DNA of 47,697 nucleotides. It comes from Clostridium sp. GTDB taxonomy: Bacteria; Bacillota; Clostridia; Clostridiales; Clostridiaceae. The stretch's first letter is position 1. Every line of letters starts with the position of its first letter. Below the pieces are notes generated by a model that saw only the letters and a list, made by a program, of their open reading frames with translations, searched no databases and was not told where the DNA came from. Made by a program: the position numbers and the translations under genes. Below, piece by piece: positions 10,620 to 18,905 of the stretch. Location of the stretch: assembly GCA_022773025.1 (NCBI GenBank), contig JALEZF010000044.1:1-47697 (forward strand). Direction: 5' to 3'.

Positions 10620-10728
10620 GTTTACATCCCCTTAATTAAAAGAATTCTATTTGCATAACCCTTTATCTAGCATTATGGAATATAAGATATCTAAAGAAAA
10701 TTTTTGAATATTTATATTTAATACTCAT

Positions 10729-10758
10729 ATTATATAATGTATTCCATTAAAAATTCAA
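10729..10758 (-). promoter_or_regulatory. Probable promoter of the activase gene
   Basis: TTGAAT (10753-10758) and TATAAT (10729-10734) on the minus strand with an 18-base spacer, giving a leader of about 100 bases. Background AT content is high, so a chance match is possible. Confidence 0.45.
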
Positions 10759-10869
10759 TTAGTAGTTCAATAAAATTTTATAATATTAATCATGTATAAA
10801 TTATGTACTTATAGTTAAAAATTTAAAATATATATTATATATAGAAAATCAACTTTAGGAGGATTTAGA

Positions 10870-11232
10870 GTGAGTTATTTTGAGAAAGCAAATGACCTTT
10901 ATAACGACAAGGATTATAAAAAAGCCATTAACTTTTATAAAAAATCTATAGAAAGTCAAGAAAATGAGGCATGCTCCTATTATAATGCCGCAGTATGTTT
11001 TATAAAGCTCAAAGAATATGAAAAAGCACTAGATCTCATAAAATCTGCTCTTTCTTTAAAGCAAGAAAGCAAATATTTTTTCAACTTAGCTTATTGCTAT
11101 GCCATGTTAAATGACACTCAAAAGGCTTTACTTTACTTTAATACATCTTGGGCCCTAGATAACAATGACAAGGATTGCGAAAAAGCCTTAAATTTAATAG
11201 TTAAGAACCTAAAAAAAGGAGCATTGAAATAA
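10870..11232 (+). CDS. Small TPR-repeat protein
   Basis: A 120-residue soluble protein built of about three tetratricopeptide repeats: residues 2-35 (ANDLYNDKDYKKAINFYKKS), 36-69 and 70-103, each with the helix-pair spacing of TPRs. There is no signal peptide or membrane segment. It starts with GTG at 10870, eight bases behind a strong AGGAGG site. TPR proteins mediate protein contacts, and no partner can be deduced. It is transcribed alone, divergent from the activase and convergent with the transglutaminase gene, and ends in a bidirectional terminator. A second, larger TPR protein is encoded at 46570. Confidence 0.8.
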   Translation: MSYFEKANDLYNDKDYKKAINFYKKSIESQENEACSYYNAAVCFIKLKEYEKALDLIKSALSLKQESKYFFNLAYCYAMLNDTQKALLYFNTSWALDNNDKDCEKALNLIVKNLKKGALK

Positions 11233-11243
11233 ATGCTCCTTTA
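11213..11243. terminator. Bidirectional terminator between TPR and transglutaminase genes
   Basis: AAAGGAGCATT and AATGCTCCTTT form a perfect 11-bp stem with a 6-base loop, overlapping the stop codons of both convergent genes. Short T-rich tails occur on both strands. Confidence 0.7.
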
Positions 11244-12422
11244 CCATTCTCCTGCTATTTGAGCTCCTCTATGATCAAGCTGAAAGTTTTTAGAGTTAAA
11301 ATAATTTCCTCCATCATAAAAAGTTGTATCTATATTAATCCACTTTTTCTCTTCTTTTATATACACCTCATTCCAAGCATGGCTTACCCATGTTGTGCCA
11401 TTAAATCCTTCCCCAGTAACGAGCCTAACTCTAAGATTAGCCGCCCTAGCCATAGCTACATAAAGGGCTGAATAATCAAAACATATTCCTTTTCTGCTTT
11501 CATAAGTTGGAATAGCTCCCGATGCTATGGAATAATCTCCCCGCATTATGAGATTTGCCTTTTTATAGTCATAATTTATATTTCTGCCTATCCAATTATA
11601 CAGTGCTTTAGCCTTATCCTTGTCTTTACTTATTCCACTTACTATATTCGAAGCTTCTTCCTTTATATATTTATTCGACTTTATACCTTCGTCTAAGGTC
11701 ACCCCATTATAATATACAATTACATTTCTTTTTTTGTAGTCGTTTGATGTCTTTGAAGCATTATTATCTTTAGCTTCATCTATTTCCACTATTTTGAATG
11801 AATCATTTAAAATATTTGGTATGCTTTGAGCAAAGGAGGATTTGGTTATTGGATTTATAATGTAATCTACAATAGATATATAAAGATTAGATTGATTTAA
11901 ATAACTGTTAAGTTTCTCATTAAAAACAAATAGGGTAGACCAGTTTAATAAGAAAGAAACTAATATTATATAACATATGGCTCTAGGAAGAGCAAAAAAA
12001 CTGCTTAGTATCCTTTTTAAACCCTCGCCTCTCTTACTATAAAATCTACGAAGAACAGATACTAAAGGACTTAAGGTAAAGTAATTTATCACCTTTAATA
12101 TAACTATTCCTATGTAGTAAATCACACATAAAACCACAGGAAGTACTAAAATATAAGCGAGTCTCGGACTCCCATCTAAAAAATCCGTAAATCCAATTGG
12201 AATATACTTTTCCATAAATCCAAAATTTCTTAAAATAACTATGTTTTTAGTGATTTTAAGAGAGATAAAAAACTCTATTATAAAAGCTATGTTTTTTTCT
12301 ATGCTCCATATGTCTTCTTCTAAGGCCTCTGCCCCTTTTTTGAAAAAGAAAGCCTTTATTAAGGGAAGAAAAAATACTATACAGAGCATTACAGTTATGA
12401 CATCAAAAGACATGTATTTCAT
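11241..12422 (-). CDS. Membrane-anchored transglutaminase-like protein
   Basis: The C-terminal third is a transglutaminase/protease-like fold with the catalytic triad visible: Cys in RKGICFDYSAL (about 314), His in WVSHAWNEV (about 348) and Asp in WINIDTTF (about 365). The N-terminal half has several hydrophobic helices (near residues 9-29, 42-62, 86-113 and 147-168), so the enzyme domain is probably displayed outside the membrane. I chose the ATG at 12422 because AAGGAG sits 8 bases upstream; an ATG at 12443 lies inside recX and has no comparable site. This start gives 393 residues and begins one base after the recX stop. The substrate is unknown; in bacteria such domains often act as cysteine peptidases rather than crosslinkers. 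It is last in the M16-recX operon. Confidence 0.85.
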   Translation of the reverse strand: MKYMSFDVITVMLCIVFFLPLIKAFFFKKGAEALEEDIWSIEKNIAFIIEFFISLKITKNIVILRNFGFMEKYIPIGFTDFLDGSPRLAYILVLPVVLCVIYYIGIVILKVINYFTLSPLVSVLRRFYSKRGEGLKRILSSFFALPRAICYIILVSFLLNWSTLFVFNEKLNSYLNQSNLYISIVDYIINPITKSSFAQSIPNILNDSFKIVEIDEAKDNNASKTSNDYKKRNVIVYYNGVTLDEGIKSNKYIKEEASNIVSGISKDKDKAKALYNWIGRNINYDYKKANLIMRGDYSIASGAIPTYESRKGICFDYSALYVAMARAANLRVRLVTGEGFNGTTWVSHAWNEVYIKEEKKWINIDTTFYDGGNYFNSKNFQLDHRGAQIAGEW

Positions 12423-12423
12423 G

Positions 12424-13074
12424 CTAATACTCCTTAAATTCATTAATAGTTTCTTTTATTATCTCATTGCTTAAAGAAAAATCATATCCTCTGCTTACAA
12501 GGTATCTAAATAACTTTTCTTTTATCTTCCTTTCATCATCTGTGCTCTTTTTTAGTATATTATATTTTTTTATGCATAATTCCTTTGCTTTAAGTTTTTC
12601 TACATCATCACTGATTTCAAGAAAAGCCTTTGATATAAGTTCAGAATCTATACCTTTTTGCTGAAGGTCAAATTTTATTTTATTTTTACCTTTAGATTTT
12701 AGCTTTTCTTTTACAAAGAGTTTCACATAAGACTCATCATTTATGAAATTATAACTTTTTAGAAACTCTATAGTTTCCTCTGTTATATTTTCATCATATC
12801 CTTTTGCTATAAGTTTTTCTCTTATTTCACTTTCTGTCTTTAAAGTTCTCTCCAAGATTTTTAAAGCTGTACTTTTAGCTTTGAGTTTTTCCTCTTTGTA
12901 TACTATTTCCTTTAAACTTTCTTCATCTATGATAGATCCCTTTGAAATCCCCTCTTTGTAGATAAGTTCCATATTGCAAGCAAAGGCAAATTCATAATTC
13001 ACAAATACATTTACCCTGTCTTTATTTTTCTTCTGTACTTCTATAGATGTTATCTTACCATTTTTAACTTCCAT
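12424..13074 (-). CDS. recX: Regulatory protein RecX
   Basis: RecX binds RecA filaments and limits recombination and the SOS response. The 216-residue protein has the tandem three-helix repeats of the family, with motifs RTLKTESEIREKLIAKGY (about 96-113), SYVKLFVKEKLKSKGKNKI and a third repeat near the C-terminus including KEKLFRYLVSRGYDF. It lies 3 bases after the M16 peptidase gene and directly before the transglutaminase gene, so it is the middle gene of a three-gene operon. recA is not in the window. Confidence 0.9.
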   Translation of the reverse strand: MEVKNGKITSIEVQKKNKDRVNVFVNYEFAFACNMELIYKEGISKGSIIDEESLKEIVYKEEKLKAKSTALKILERTLKTESEIREKLIAKGYDENITEETIEFLKSYNFINDESYVKLFVKEKLKSKGKNKIKFDLQQKGIDSELISKAFLEISDDVEKLKAKELCIKKYNILKKSTDDERKIKEKLFRYLVSRGYDFSLSNEIIKETINEFKEY

Positions 13075-13077
13075 TTT

Positions 13078-14322
13078 TTAATTACCTTCTCTTAGTATAT
13101 GAATAGTGGGGCTATTTAAAAATTTTCTAGCCACATTATAAATACTTTCCTTATTTACCTTATTTAAATCATCCATATCATCTATAAATTCATATATGCT
13201 CTCTCCATCTAAACATTGATGAACTGCATAATTACACAAATCTGTAGAATCTTCAAGAGTTGAAAGTACCGCTGTTTTGTGAACTTTTTTCATAAGATCC
13301 AAAGTTCTATCATCAAATTTAATTACTTCATTTTTTATATCCTCTATAGCTCCATTTATTATATCTATAGCTTCATCAGTGTTTTCCCTGTCCACAGCTG
13401 TATAGATAGCTAATGTTTTTATATTATCACTCAAATCTAAATGAGTGTATATGTCATAGGCAAGGCCTCTATTTTCTCTAAGCTCTCTAAAAAGAATTGA
13501 GTTTGCACTCTCTCCTAGCCTATGGCTTAATATCTTAAAAGGGAGTTCCATATCTTTTGATATAGAATTAACTCCATACAAATAAACTATAGTGTTTTGC
13601 TCCAAATCTTTTTTATGTGATATAAATATACCTGGATTATTGTCCTCAACTATCACATCTGGGAGTATAGCTTTTTCTTTTTTCCAAGATCCGAATATAT
13701 CCTCAATATTTTTCACTACATCTTCGTGGTCCAAAGAAGATACAATAACCATATAACTGTTGCTTGGAACGTAAAACTTATTATAAAATTTTTCTATATC
13801 ACTTTTATTGAATTTTTTCACATTATTCTCTGAACCGCTTATGTCATATTTAAGAGGACTTTTCTCATAAGCTTTTTCTAATGCCATCTTAAAACTTAAA
13901 TCCTCTATATCATCTTTAGATGCCCTTATTTCTGATAATATTACTCCCCTCTCTTTTTCAATTTCTGCCTTTGGAAATACAGGGTTCATTATCATATCTC
14001 CAACAAGGGTCATAGCATTAAAAAGCTCCTCTTCGATGCAGGTTACACTATATACAGTACAGCCATAATCTGTATAGGCATTATACTCTCCCCCTAGCAT
14101 CTCCAATTCTTCATTTATCTTTTCATTATTTCTAGTAGTTGTCCCCTTAAACATCATGTGCTCTAAAAAATGACTTATGCCCTTTTCCCCTAAACTTTCG
14201 TACATGGCCCCGATTTTAACTCCAAAGTGAAGACATGAGATTTGGGTATCTTTTTTTATAGTTACTATATTTAATCCATTTGCCATGGTATATTTCTTAC
14301 TATCGAACATTCTGTTGCCCAT
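13078..14322 (-). CDS. M16 family zinc peptidase (pitrilysin/processing-peptidase-like)
   Basis: A 414-residue protein with the inverted zinc motif HFLEH at residues 51-55 (H51, E54, H55) and the distal glutamate near 131 in RGVILSEI, so the active site looks intact. The length is that of the M16B half-enzymes, which contain an active and an inactive-like domain and often dimerise. No signal peptide is visible, suggesting a cytoplasmic enzyme. Bacillus YmfF/YmfH are relatives and sit beside the reductase gene ymfI there; a YmfI-like reductase lies 4 kb away here. The start follows AGGAGGT. It is the first gene of an operon with recX and the transglutaminase-like gene. The substrate is unknown. 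Confidence 0.92.
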   Translation of the reverse strand: MGNRMFDSKKYTMANGLNIVTIKKDTQISCLHFGVKIGAMYESLGEKGISHFLEHMMFKGTTTRNNEKINEELEMLGGEYNAYTDYGCTVYSVTCIEEELFNAMTLVGDMIMNPVFPKAEIEKERGVILSEIRASKDDIEDLSFKMALEKAYEKSPLKYDISGSENNVKKFNKSDIEKFYNKFYVPSNSYMVIVSSLDHEDVVKNIEDIFGSWKKEKAILPDVIVEDNNPGIFISHKKDLEQNTIVYLYGVNSISKDMELPFKILSHRLGESANSILFRELRENRGLAYDIYTHLDLSDNIKTLAIYTAVDRENTDEAIDIINGAIEDIKNEVIKFDDRTLDLMKKVHKTAVLSTLEDSTDLCNYAVHQCLDGESIYEFIDDMDDLNKVNKESIYNVARKFLNSPTIHILREGN

Positions 14323-14377
14323 TTATTTACCTCCTAATGATCATATAATTTTATTGTAGTTTATATTATATCATACT

Positions 14378-14406
14378 CTTATAAAACAAAGATTTTATTC
14401 TTACAA
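14378..14406 (-). promoter_or_regulatory. Probable promoter of the M16-recX operon
   Basis: TTGTAA (14401-14406) and TATAAG (14378-14383) on the minus strand, 17 bases apart. A second TATAAT-like element lies 12 bases further downstream. Confidence 0.4.
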
Positions 14407-14443
14407 TATAAAAAATAAATTTAATATTAGCTTCTAGAGTTAT

Positions 14444-14462
14444 CTGTATTACTACAGTATTA
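14444..14462 (+). promoter_or_regulatory. Operator-like repeats upstream of the MocR gene
   Basis: CTGTA/TACAG form an inverted repeat (14444-14457), and GTATTA occurs twice in direct orientation at 14446 and 14457, exactly 11 bp apart, about one helical turn. It lies 25 bp upstream of the -35 element of the MocR gene and in the divergent promoter region. MocR proteins such as GabR bind direct repeats, so an autoregulatory site is plausible but unproven. Confidence 0.35.
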
Positions 14463-14486
14463 AAAATGTGATATAATTTAAATTAA

Positions 14487-14516
14487 TTGATATGGTATAA
14501 TTTTCTTTAATATAAT
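14487..14516 (+). promoter_or_regulatory. Promoter of the MocR/two-component cluster
   Basis: TTGATA (14487-14492) and TATAAT (14511-14516) with an 18-base spacer. Transcription would start about 35 bases before the ATG at 14557, which follows a run of eight Gs serving as the ribosome binding site. Confidence 0.6.
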
Positions 14517-14556
14517 TAGAAGTGTACCTATTAATTTCATTGGGGGGGGATTTTTT

Positions 14557-15927
14557 ATGGACACTAAATATGAGCTTATAATGAGCTATATAAAATCTGA
14601 AATTCAAAATGGTAATTTTAAATCAAAGCTGCCTTCTATAAGGGCATTAGCTATAAAATTCAGCTGTAGCAATTCTACAGTTATAAGAGCTTATTCAGAG
14701 CTTGAAAAAAACAACTTGATATATGCCATGCCCAAAAGCGGATATTTTGTATCTAAAAACAGTTTGATATTTTCAGATATTAATGATGAGAAAACAATAA
14801 ATTTTGCATCTGGAGAACCATCTTGCTCTATATTTCCTACAAAAGACTTTCAAAAGTGCATAAACAAAGCCATAGACAAATATGGTAATGAACTTTTTAG
14901 CTACGGTGCTGCAGATGGTTTTCTACCATTAAAAAGCGTTTTGAACAAAAAATTTAAAGGTGAGGGTATCAATATATCAGAAAACAAAATTTGTTTTACA
15001 AATGGAGTACAAGAAGCCTTGTCCATCTTGTCTTCCATGAAATTTCCTAACGGAAAAGAGAGCATATTAATTGAAGACCCAACTTATAATTTATTTTTAG
15101 GCTGGATTAAAAATAATAATTTTTCTGTATACTCTATTCCAAGGGATTTTTCAGGCATATCCTTAGAGGTGCTAGAAGATAACTTCAAAAATAATGATAT
15201 AAAATTCTTTTATACCATGCCTAGATTACATAATCCATTGGGCACTTCTTATACTGAGGAAGAGAAGAAAGCCATAGTGGATTTAGCAAACAAGTACGAT
15301 GTGTATATTGTTGAAGATGACTATCTATATAATCTATGGAACAAGGAGGATTTGTCATTAAAATATTACGATACAGAGGATAGAGTGATTCATATGAAAA
15401 GTTTTTCTAAAACTTTACTTCCCAGCATGAGGCTTGGAGCAATTATTCTTCCTGACTCTTTAAGGGGTTCTTTCTTTAATTACAAAATACATCTAAATTT
15501 TAGGTGTCCTCAATTATTTCAAGGTGCACTTACAGAATTTATAGAAAGTGGACAATACGACATATACGTATCACAAATCAAAAAATATTATGCTCAAAAG
15601 CTAAAACTATTAAAACAAGTATTTGAAAAAAATTCAATAAGTGAACTTTCATATAATATTCCTCTAAACGGATTTTTTTCTTACGTCAATCTTCCATCTA
15701 CAATTTCTTTCTCTGAACTTTATAATGCTTTAAGTCTTCATAACGTTGAGATAAGAAACATGAAATATTTCATGCTAGATGAAGATAATAATGTAAATGC
15801 AGCTAGATTAAGCGTATCAAATATAAATGATGAAAATGTCATAGAGGGAGCAGAAATCTTTTTAAGACAAATTAGCGAATTATTGCGTATGAGACGTAAT
15901 AAGGCAAATAGTATGATTGAATTATAG
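14557..15927 (+). CDS. MocR-family transcriptional regulator (GntR wHTH + aminotransferase domain)
   Basis: The 456-residue protein has an N-terminal GntR winged helix (residues 1-68; LPSIRALAIKF and STVIRAYSELEKNN) and a fold-type I aminotransferase-like domain. PLP-site residues are retained: Lys285 in SFSKTLLPS, Arg292 in MRLGA, Asn226 in the HNPLG motif, and EDDY at 253-256. It may therefore bind PLP and an amino compound as effector, as in GabR and PdxR, without acting as an enzyme. No amine-metabolism or PLP-synthesis gene is adjacent. Instead a two-component system begins 12 bases downstream on the same strand, which is an unusual partner. The regulon is unknown. Confidence 0.9.
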   Translation: MDTKYELIMSYIKSEIQNGNFKSKLPSIRALAIKFSCSNSTVIRAYSELEKNNLIYAMPKSGYFVSKNSLIFSDINDEKTINFASGEPSCSIFPTKDFQKCINKAIDKYGNELFSYGAADGFLPLKSVLNKKFKGEGINISENKICFTNGVQEALSILSSMKFPNGKESILIEDPTYNLFLGWIKNNNFSVYSIPRDFSGISLEVLEDNFKNNDIKFFYTMPRLHNPLGTSYTEEEKKAIVDLANKYDVYIVEDDYLYNLWNKEDLSLKYYDTEDRVIHMKSFSKTLLPSMRLGAIILPDSLRGSFFNYKIHLNFRCPQLFQGALTEFIESGQYDIYVSQIKKYYAQKLKLLKQVFEKNSISELSYNIPLNGFFSYVNLPSTISFSELYNALSLHNVEIRNMKYFMLDEDNNVNAARLSVSNINDENVIEGAEIFLRQISELLRMRRNKANSMIEL

Positions 15928-15939
15928 TTAGGTGGTATT

Positions 15940-16617
15940 ATGAATAAACAAATTTTAATAGCAGAAGATGAACCTAGAATGAGAAGATTAATAAAGGATT
16001 ACTTATCACGGGAAGGTTTTGTAATTGTGGAAGCATCTAATGGTAAAGAGGCTTTAGAACTCTTTCAAACCAATAAATTTGATTTGCTTATTTTAGACAT
16101 AATGATGCCTCTTTTAAACGGTTTTGATCTTTGCAAGGCTGTAAGAGATATATCAAATATTCCAATAATAATATTGACTGCCCGCTCCGATGATGATGAC
16201 GAGGTTCTTGGCTATGATTTAGGGGCAGATGATTATATAACTAAGCCCTTTTCTCCAAAAATATTGGTGGCTAAGGTAAAAGCTCTTCTTAGAAGATTAG
16301 ATGACCTTAACATCACTAATGCTTCTATAGAGATAAATAAGCTCTCAATAAATAAAACTTCTCATGAAGTTCAAATAGACGGAGAAACCCTGTCATTATC
16401 TCCAAAGGAATATGATCTTCTCATATTTTTAGCAGAAAATAAAAATTCTGTATTCTCTAGAAATAGCCTTCTAGATAAAGTTTGGGGCTACGACTTTGAT
16501 GGGGATATAAGGACCGTAGACACTCATATAAAGAGACTTAGAGAAAAACTTGGTGAGTATAGCAATTTGATAATTACTGTCAGAGGAAGTGGATATAAAC
16601 TTGAATATAAAGATTAA
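15940..16617 (+). CDS. OmpR/PhoB-family response regulator
   Basis: A 225-residue two-domain regulator. The receiver domain (1-118) has the acidic pocket at Glu9/Asp10, the phosphoacceptor Asp53 in LLILDIMMP, a conserved Thr in ILTARSD and Lys in ITKPF. The C-terminal winged helix (about 125-222) has SPKEYDLLIFLAEN and TVDTHIKRLREKLG, typical of OmpR/PhoB DNA-binding domains. It starts 12 bases after the MocR gene behind AGGTGG, and its 3' end overlaps the histidine kinase gene by about 30 bases, so the two are translated together. The target genes cannot be told from the sequence. Confidence 0.96.
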   Translation: MNKQILIAEDEPRMRRLIKDYLSREGFVIVEASNGKEALELFQTNKFDLLILDIMMPLLNGFDLCKAVRDISNIPIIILTARSDDDDEVLGYDLGADDYITKPFSPKILVAKVKALLRRLDDLNITNASIEINKLSINKTSHEVQIDGETLSLSPKEYDLLIFLAENKNSVFSRNSLLDKVWGYDFDGDIRTVDTHIKRLREKLGEYSNLIITVRGSGYKLEYKD

Positions 16618-18118
16618 AAAAAACATAACAAACAAGCTTTTTATAATAACTTCTTTAGTTTTATTACTTTTTCTTCTCTTTTCACTAGCCTTTCAAAGCA
16701 TGTTCTTTGGAGATTTTTATTTAAAGAGAAAAACAAACAATCTAAAAGAGGATGTTATGAAGTTTAAGCTTAATTATTCCTATAATATAACTGACAACTA
16801 TAAACTTTATTCAAGTATGCAAAGCTTTGAAGCTATAAACAATGCTAAAATAGCTATTTTATCTAATGTTGGTGAAATTGTATATCTTCCAAACCCACAA
16901 AATCAATTAGATGATACAGTAAAAAACACCTTACATGATATATTAAAGGAACTCATATATAGCGGTACATTTTCAGATGTTTTAAACGGCAAAAAAGAAA
17001 CGGTGACAACACTTATAAATGCTACTGATTTGAATTCTAAAAATATAGTTTCTATAAGTGCTATATCCCTCAAAGAGAAAAATGACGGTATTATAATAGC
17101 CTATTCTCCCTTCCAACCCATCGAAGAAGCTAGTGCTGTTATAAAAAGCTTTTATATTTACTTAGCATTATTTGCCCTTGTAGTCATCGTAATTCTTTCT
17201 AAAATATATACAAATATAATTTCAAAACCTTTAGTTAAGATTAATCAAGTTGCCTTAAAACTAAGTAATCTTGATTTTTCTGAAACTTGTCCAATAGAAA
17301 GTGAGGATGAAATAGGAAATCTAGCTAAAACTTTAAATTTTCTATCTTTAAACCTTAATAATGCATTATCTGATTTGAATACAGCTAATGCAAATCTTAA
17401 AAAAGACATAGAAAACGAGAAAAAATTAGAAACTATGCGTAAAGATTTCGTTGCAAATGTATCCCATGAATTAAAAACTCCTATAGCATTAATCGAAGGT
17501 TATGCAGAGGGCATAAAAGATGGGGTTGTAGATGAAAATGAAATTAATGACTATCTAGATGTTATAATAGATGAATCTCATAAGATGAATTCTTTAGTAA
17601 TGGATATGCTTGAACTTAGCAAATTGGAATCTCCCAGCTTTAAACTTAACTTAATGGATTTTTCTATAGTAACTCTTATAAATAAATGTTGCAAAAATTT
17701 AGAGCATTTTATCCTGCAGAAAAACTTAACTATAACCTATCCTAAAGATGATTTTTTAGTTATTGGTGATGAATTTAGAATAAATGAAGTAGTAACTAAT
17801 CTTTTAACTAATGCAATAGAACATTCTAAGGATAAGTCATCTATAGATATAACTGTAAATGACTTAGAAGATAAGATTAAAGTAAGTATAATAAACTATG
17901 GAAATCCTATTCCTAAAGAAGAAATGAAAAATATTTGGGATAAATTCTATAAAATCGATAAATCAAGAAATAGACTTCTTGGAGGTACTGGTCTTGGGCT
18001 AGCCATAGTAAAAAATATATTGTTACTTCATAAAAGTAAATTTGGGGTAGAAAACATGTCAGACAAAGTTTGCTTTTTCTTCACTCTAGATAAAGCTACA
18101 AAAGGGGAAAATCTTTAG
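16589..18118 (+). CDS. Membrane sensor histidine kinase
   Basis: The predicted protein has two membrane helices (about 16-38 and 188-205) flanking a 150-residue extracytoplasmic sensor region, then a HAMP linker (about 208-262), a HisKA domain with His293 in VSHELKTP, and an HATPase domain with N-box NLLTNAIEH (404-412) and GTGLGLAIVKNIL. It is the cognate kinase of the regulator just upstream. The start is uncertain: GTG at 16589 has AGAGGA only one base away, whereas a TTG at 16601 has that same site 11-13 bases upstream and may be the real start. The sensor domain has no motif I recognise. The 3' end is inside a bidirectional terminator. Confidence 0.95.
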   Translation: MDINLNIKIKKNITNKLFIITSLVLLLFLLFSLAFQSMFFGDFYLKRKTNNLKEDVMKFKLNYSYNITDNYKLYSSMQSFEAINNAKIAILSNVGEIVYLPNPQNQLDDTVKNTLHDILKELIYSGTFSDVLNGKKETVTTLINATDLNSKNIVSISAISLKEKNDGIIIAYSPFQPIEEASAVIKSFYIYLALFALVVIVILSKIYTNIISKPLVKINQVALKLSNLDFSETCPIESEDEIGNLAKTLNFLSLNLNNALSDLNTANANLKKDIENEKKLETMRKDFVANVSHELKTPIALIEGYAEGIKDGVVDENEINDYLDVIIDESHKMNSLVMDMLELSKLESPSFKLNLMDFSIVTLINKCCKNLEHFILQKNLTITYPKDDFLVIGDEFRINEVVTNLLTNAIEHSKDKSSIDITVNDLEDKIKVSIINYGNPIPKEEMKNIWDKFYKIDKSRNRLLGGTGLGLAIVKNILLLHKSKFGVENMSDKVCFFFTLDKATKGENL

Positions 18119-18135
18119 AGATTTTCTCCTTTTAA
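18100..18135. terminator. Bidirectional terminator between the kinase and reductase genes
   Basis: AAAAGGGGAAAATCT (18100-18114) pairs with AGATTTTCTCCTTTT (18119-18133) with one G-T pair and a 4-base loop. It overlaps the stops of both convergent genes. The A/T flanks of the stem supply T-runs on both strands. Confidence 0.75.
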
Positions 18136-18872
18136 TACATTCCACCATCTATTGTTATGATTTGGGAATTTATGTACTCAGCATCTTTAGAGCACAAAAA
18201 CACTACTGCTTTTCCTATATCTTCCCCTCTTCCAAATTCACCTACAGGGATTTCTTCTTTTAATTCATCCTTTTCCTCTTCACTGAGCCAGCTATTCATT
18301 CCCGTATCTATTACTCCAGGAGATATGGCATTTACCCTTATTCCATTTAGAGCCATTTCCTTTCCTAGCGCTTTAGTAAAGCTGTTTATAGCACCTTTAG
18401 AGGCTGAATACACAGCTTCACAAGAGCCACCTACATTTCCCCATATAGAAGATATGTTAACTATTCTTCCGTACTTTTGAGATGTCATATAGGGAAGAAC
18501 AAAATGGCATGTATACATTACCCCTTTTAAATTTACATTTATAAGATTGTCTATATCCTCTAGTTTCATATCCATAAATAAATTTCTTAAGCTTATTCCT
18601 GCATTATTAACTAAAATATCTATCTTGCCATATTTAGCAATGACACTGGAAACTACGTTTTCCACATCTGCATATTTAGAAACATCACCTTTAACGCCTA
18701 TTGCGTATCCTCCAAAAGCTTCTATAAGCTTTATTGTTTCTTCACAGCCTTCTCTATCTGTATTATAATTGACAGCTACCATGGCACCTTCCTTAGCAAG
18801 CTCTACAGCTATAGATCTTCCTATACCTTTTGATGCACCAGTAACTAAAGCTACATTTCCTTTTAGTTTCAT
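18132..18872 (-). CDS. Short-chain dehydrogenase, EF-P 5-aminopentanone reductase-like
   Basis: A classical 246-residue SDR: nucleotide-binding TGASKGIG at 11-18, NNAG at 89-92, structural Asn114, and catalytic Ser142, Tyr155, Lys159. FabG-like ketoacyl reductases share this outline, but the active-site stretch SSIWGNVGGSCEAVYSASKG, especially SIWG and SCE, resembles Bacillus YmfI, which reduces the 5-aminopentanone group on elongation factor P. This assignment is my inference. Fatty-acid genes are absent nearby, which argues mildly against FabG. The efp gene is not in the window. An M16 peptidase of the type found beside ymfI in Bacillus is encoded 4 kb upstream. The start follows GGAGGG. 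The unknown RHH-like gene lies 33 bases upstream on the same strand. Confidence 0.85.
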   Translation of the reverse strand: MKLKGNVALVTGASKGIGRSIAVELAKEGAMVAVNYNTDREGCEETIKLIEAFGGYAIGVKGDVSKYADVENVVSSVIAKYGKIDILVNNAGISLRNLFMDMKLEDIDNLINVNLKGVMYTCHFVLPYMTSQKYGRIVNISSIWGNVGGSCEAVYSASKGAINSFTKALGKEMALNGIRVNAISPGVIDTGMNSWLSEEEKDELKEEIPVGEFGRGEDIGKAVVFLCSKDAEYINSQIITIDGGMY

Positions 18873-18905
18873 ATTCCCTCCACTTAGTCTTATATTTCTA
18901 TTCTA

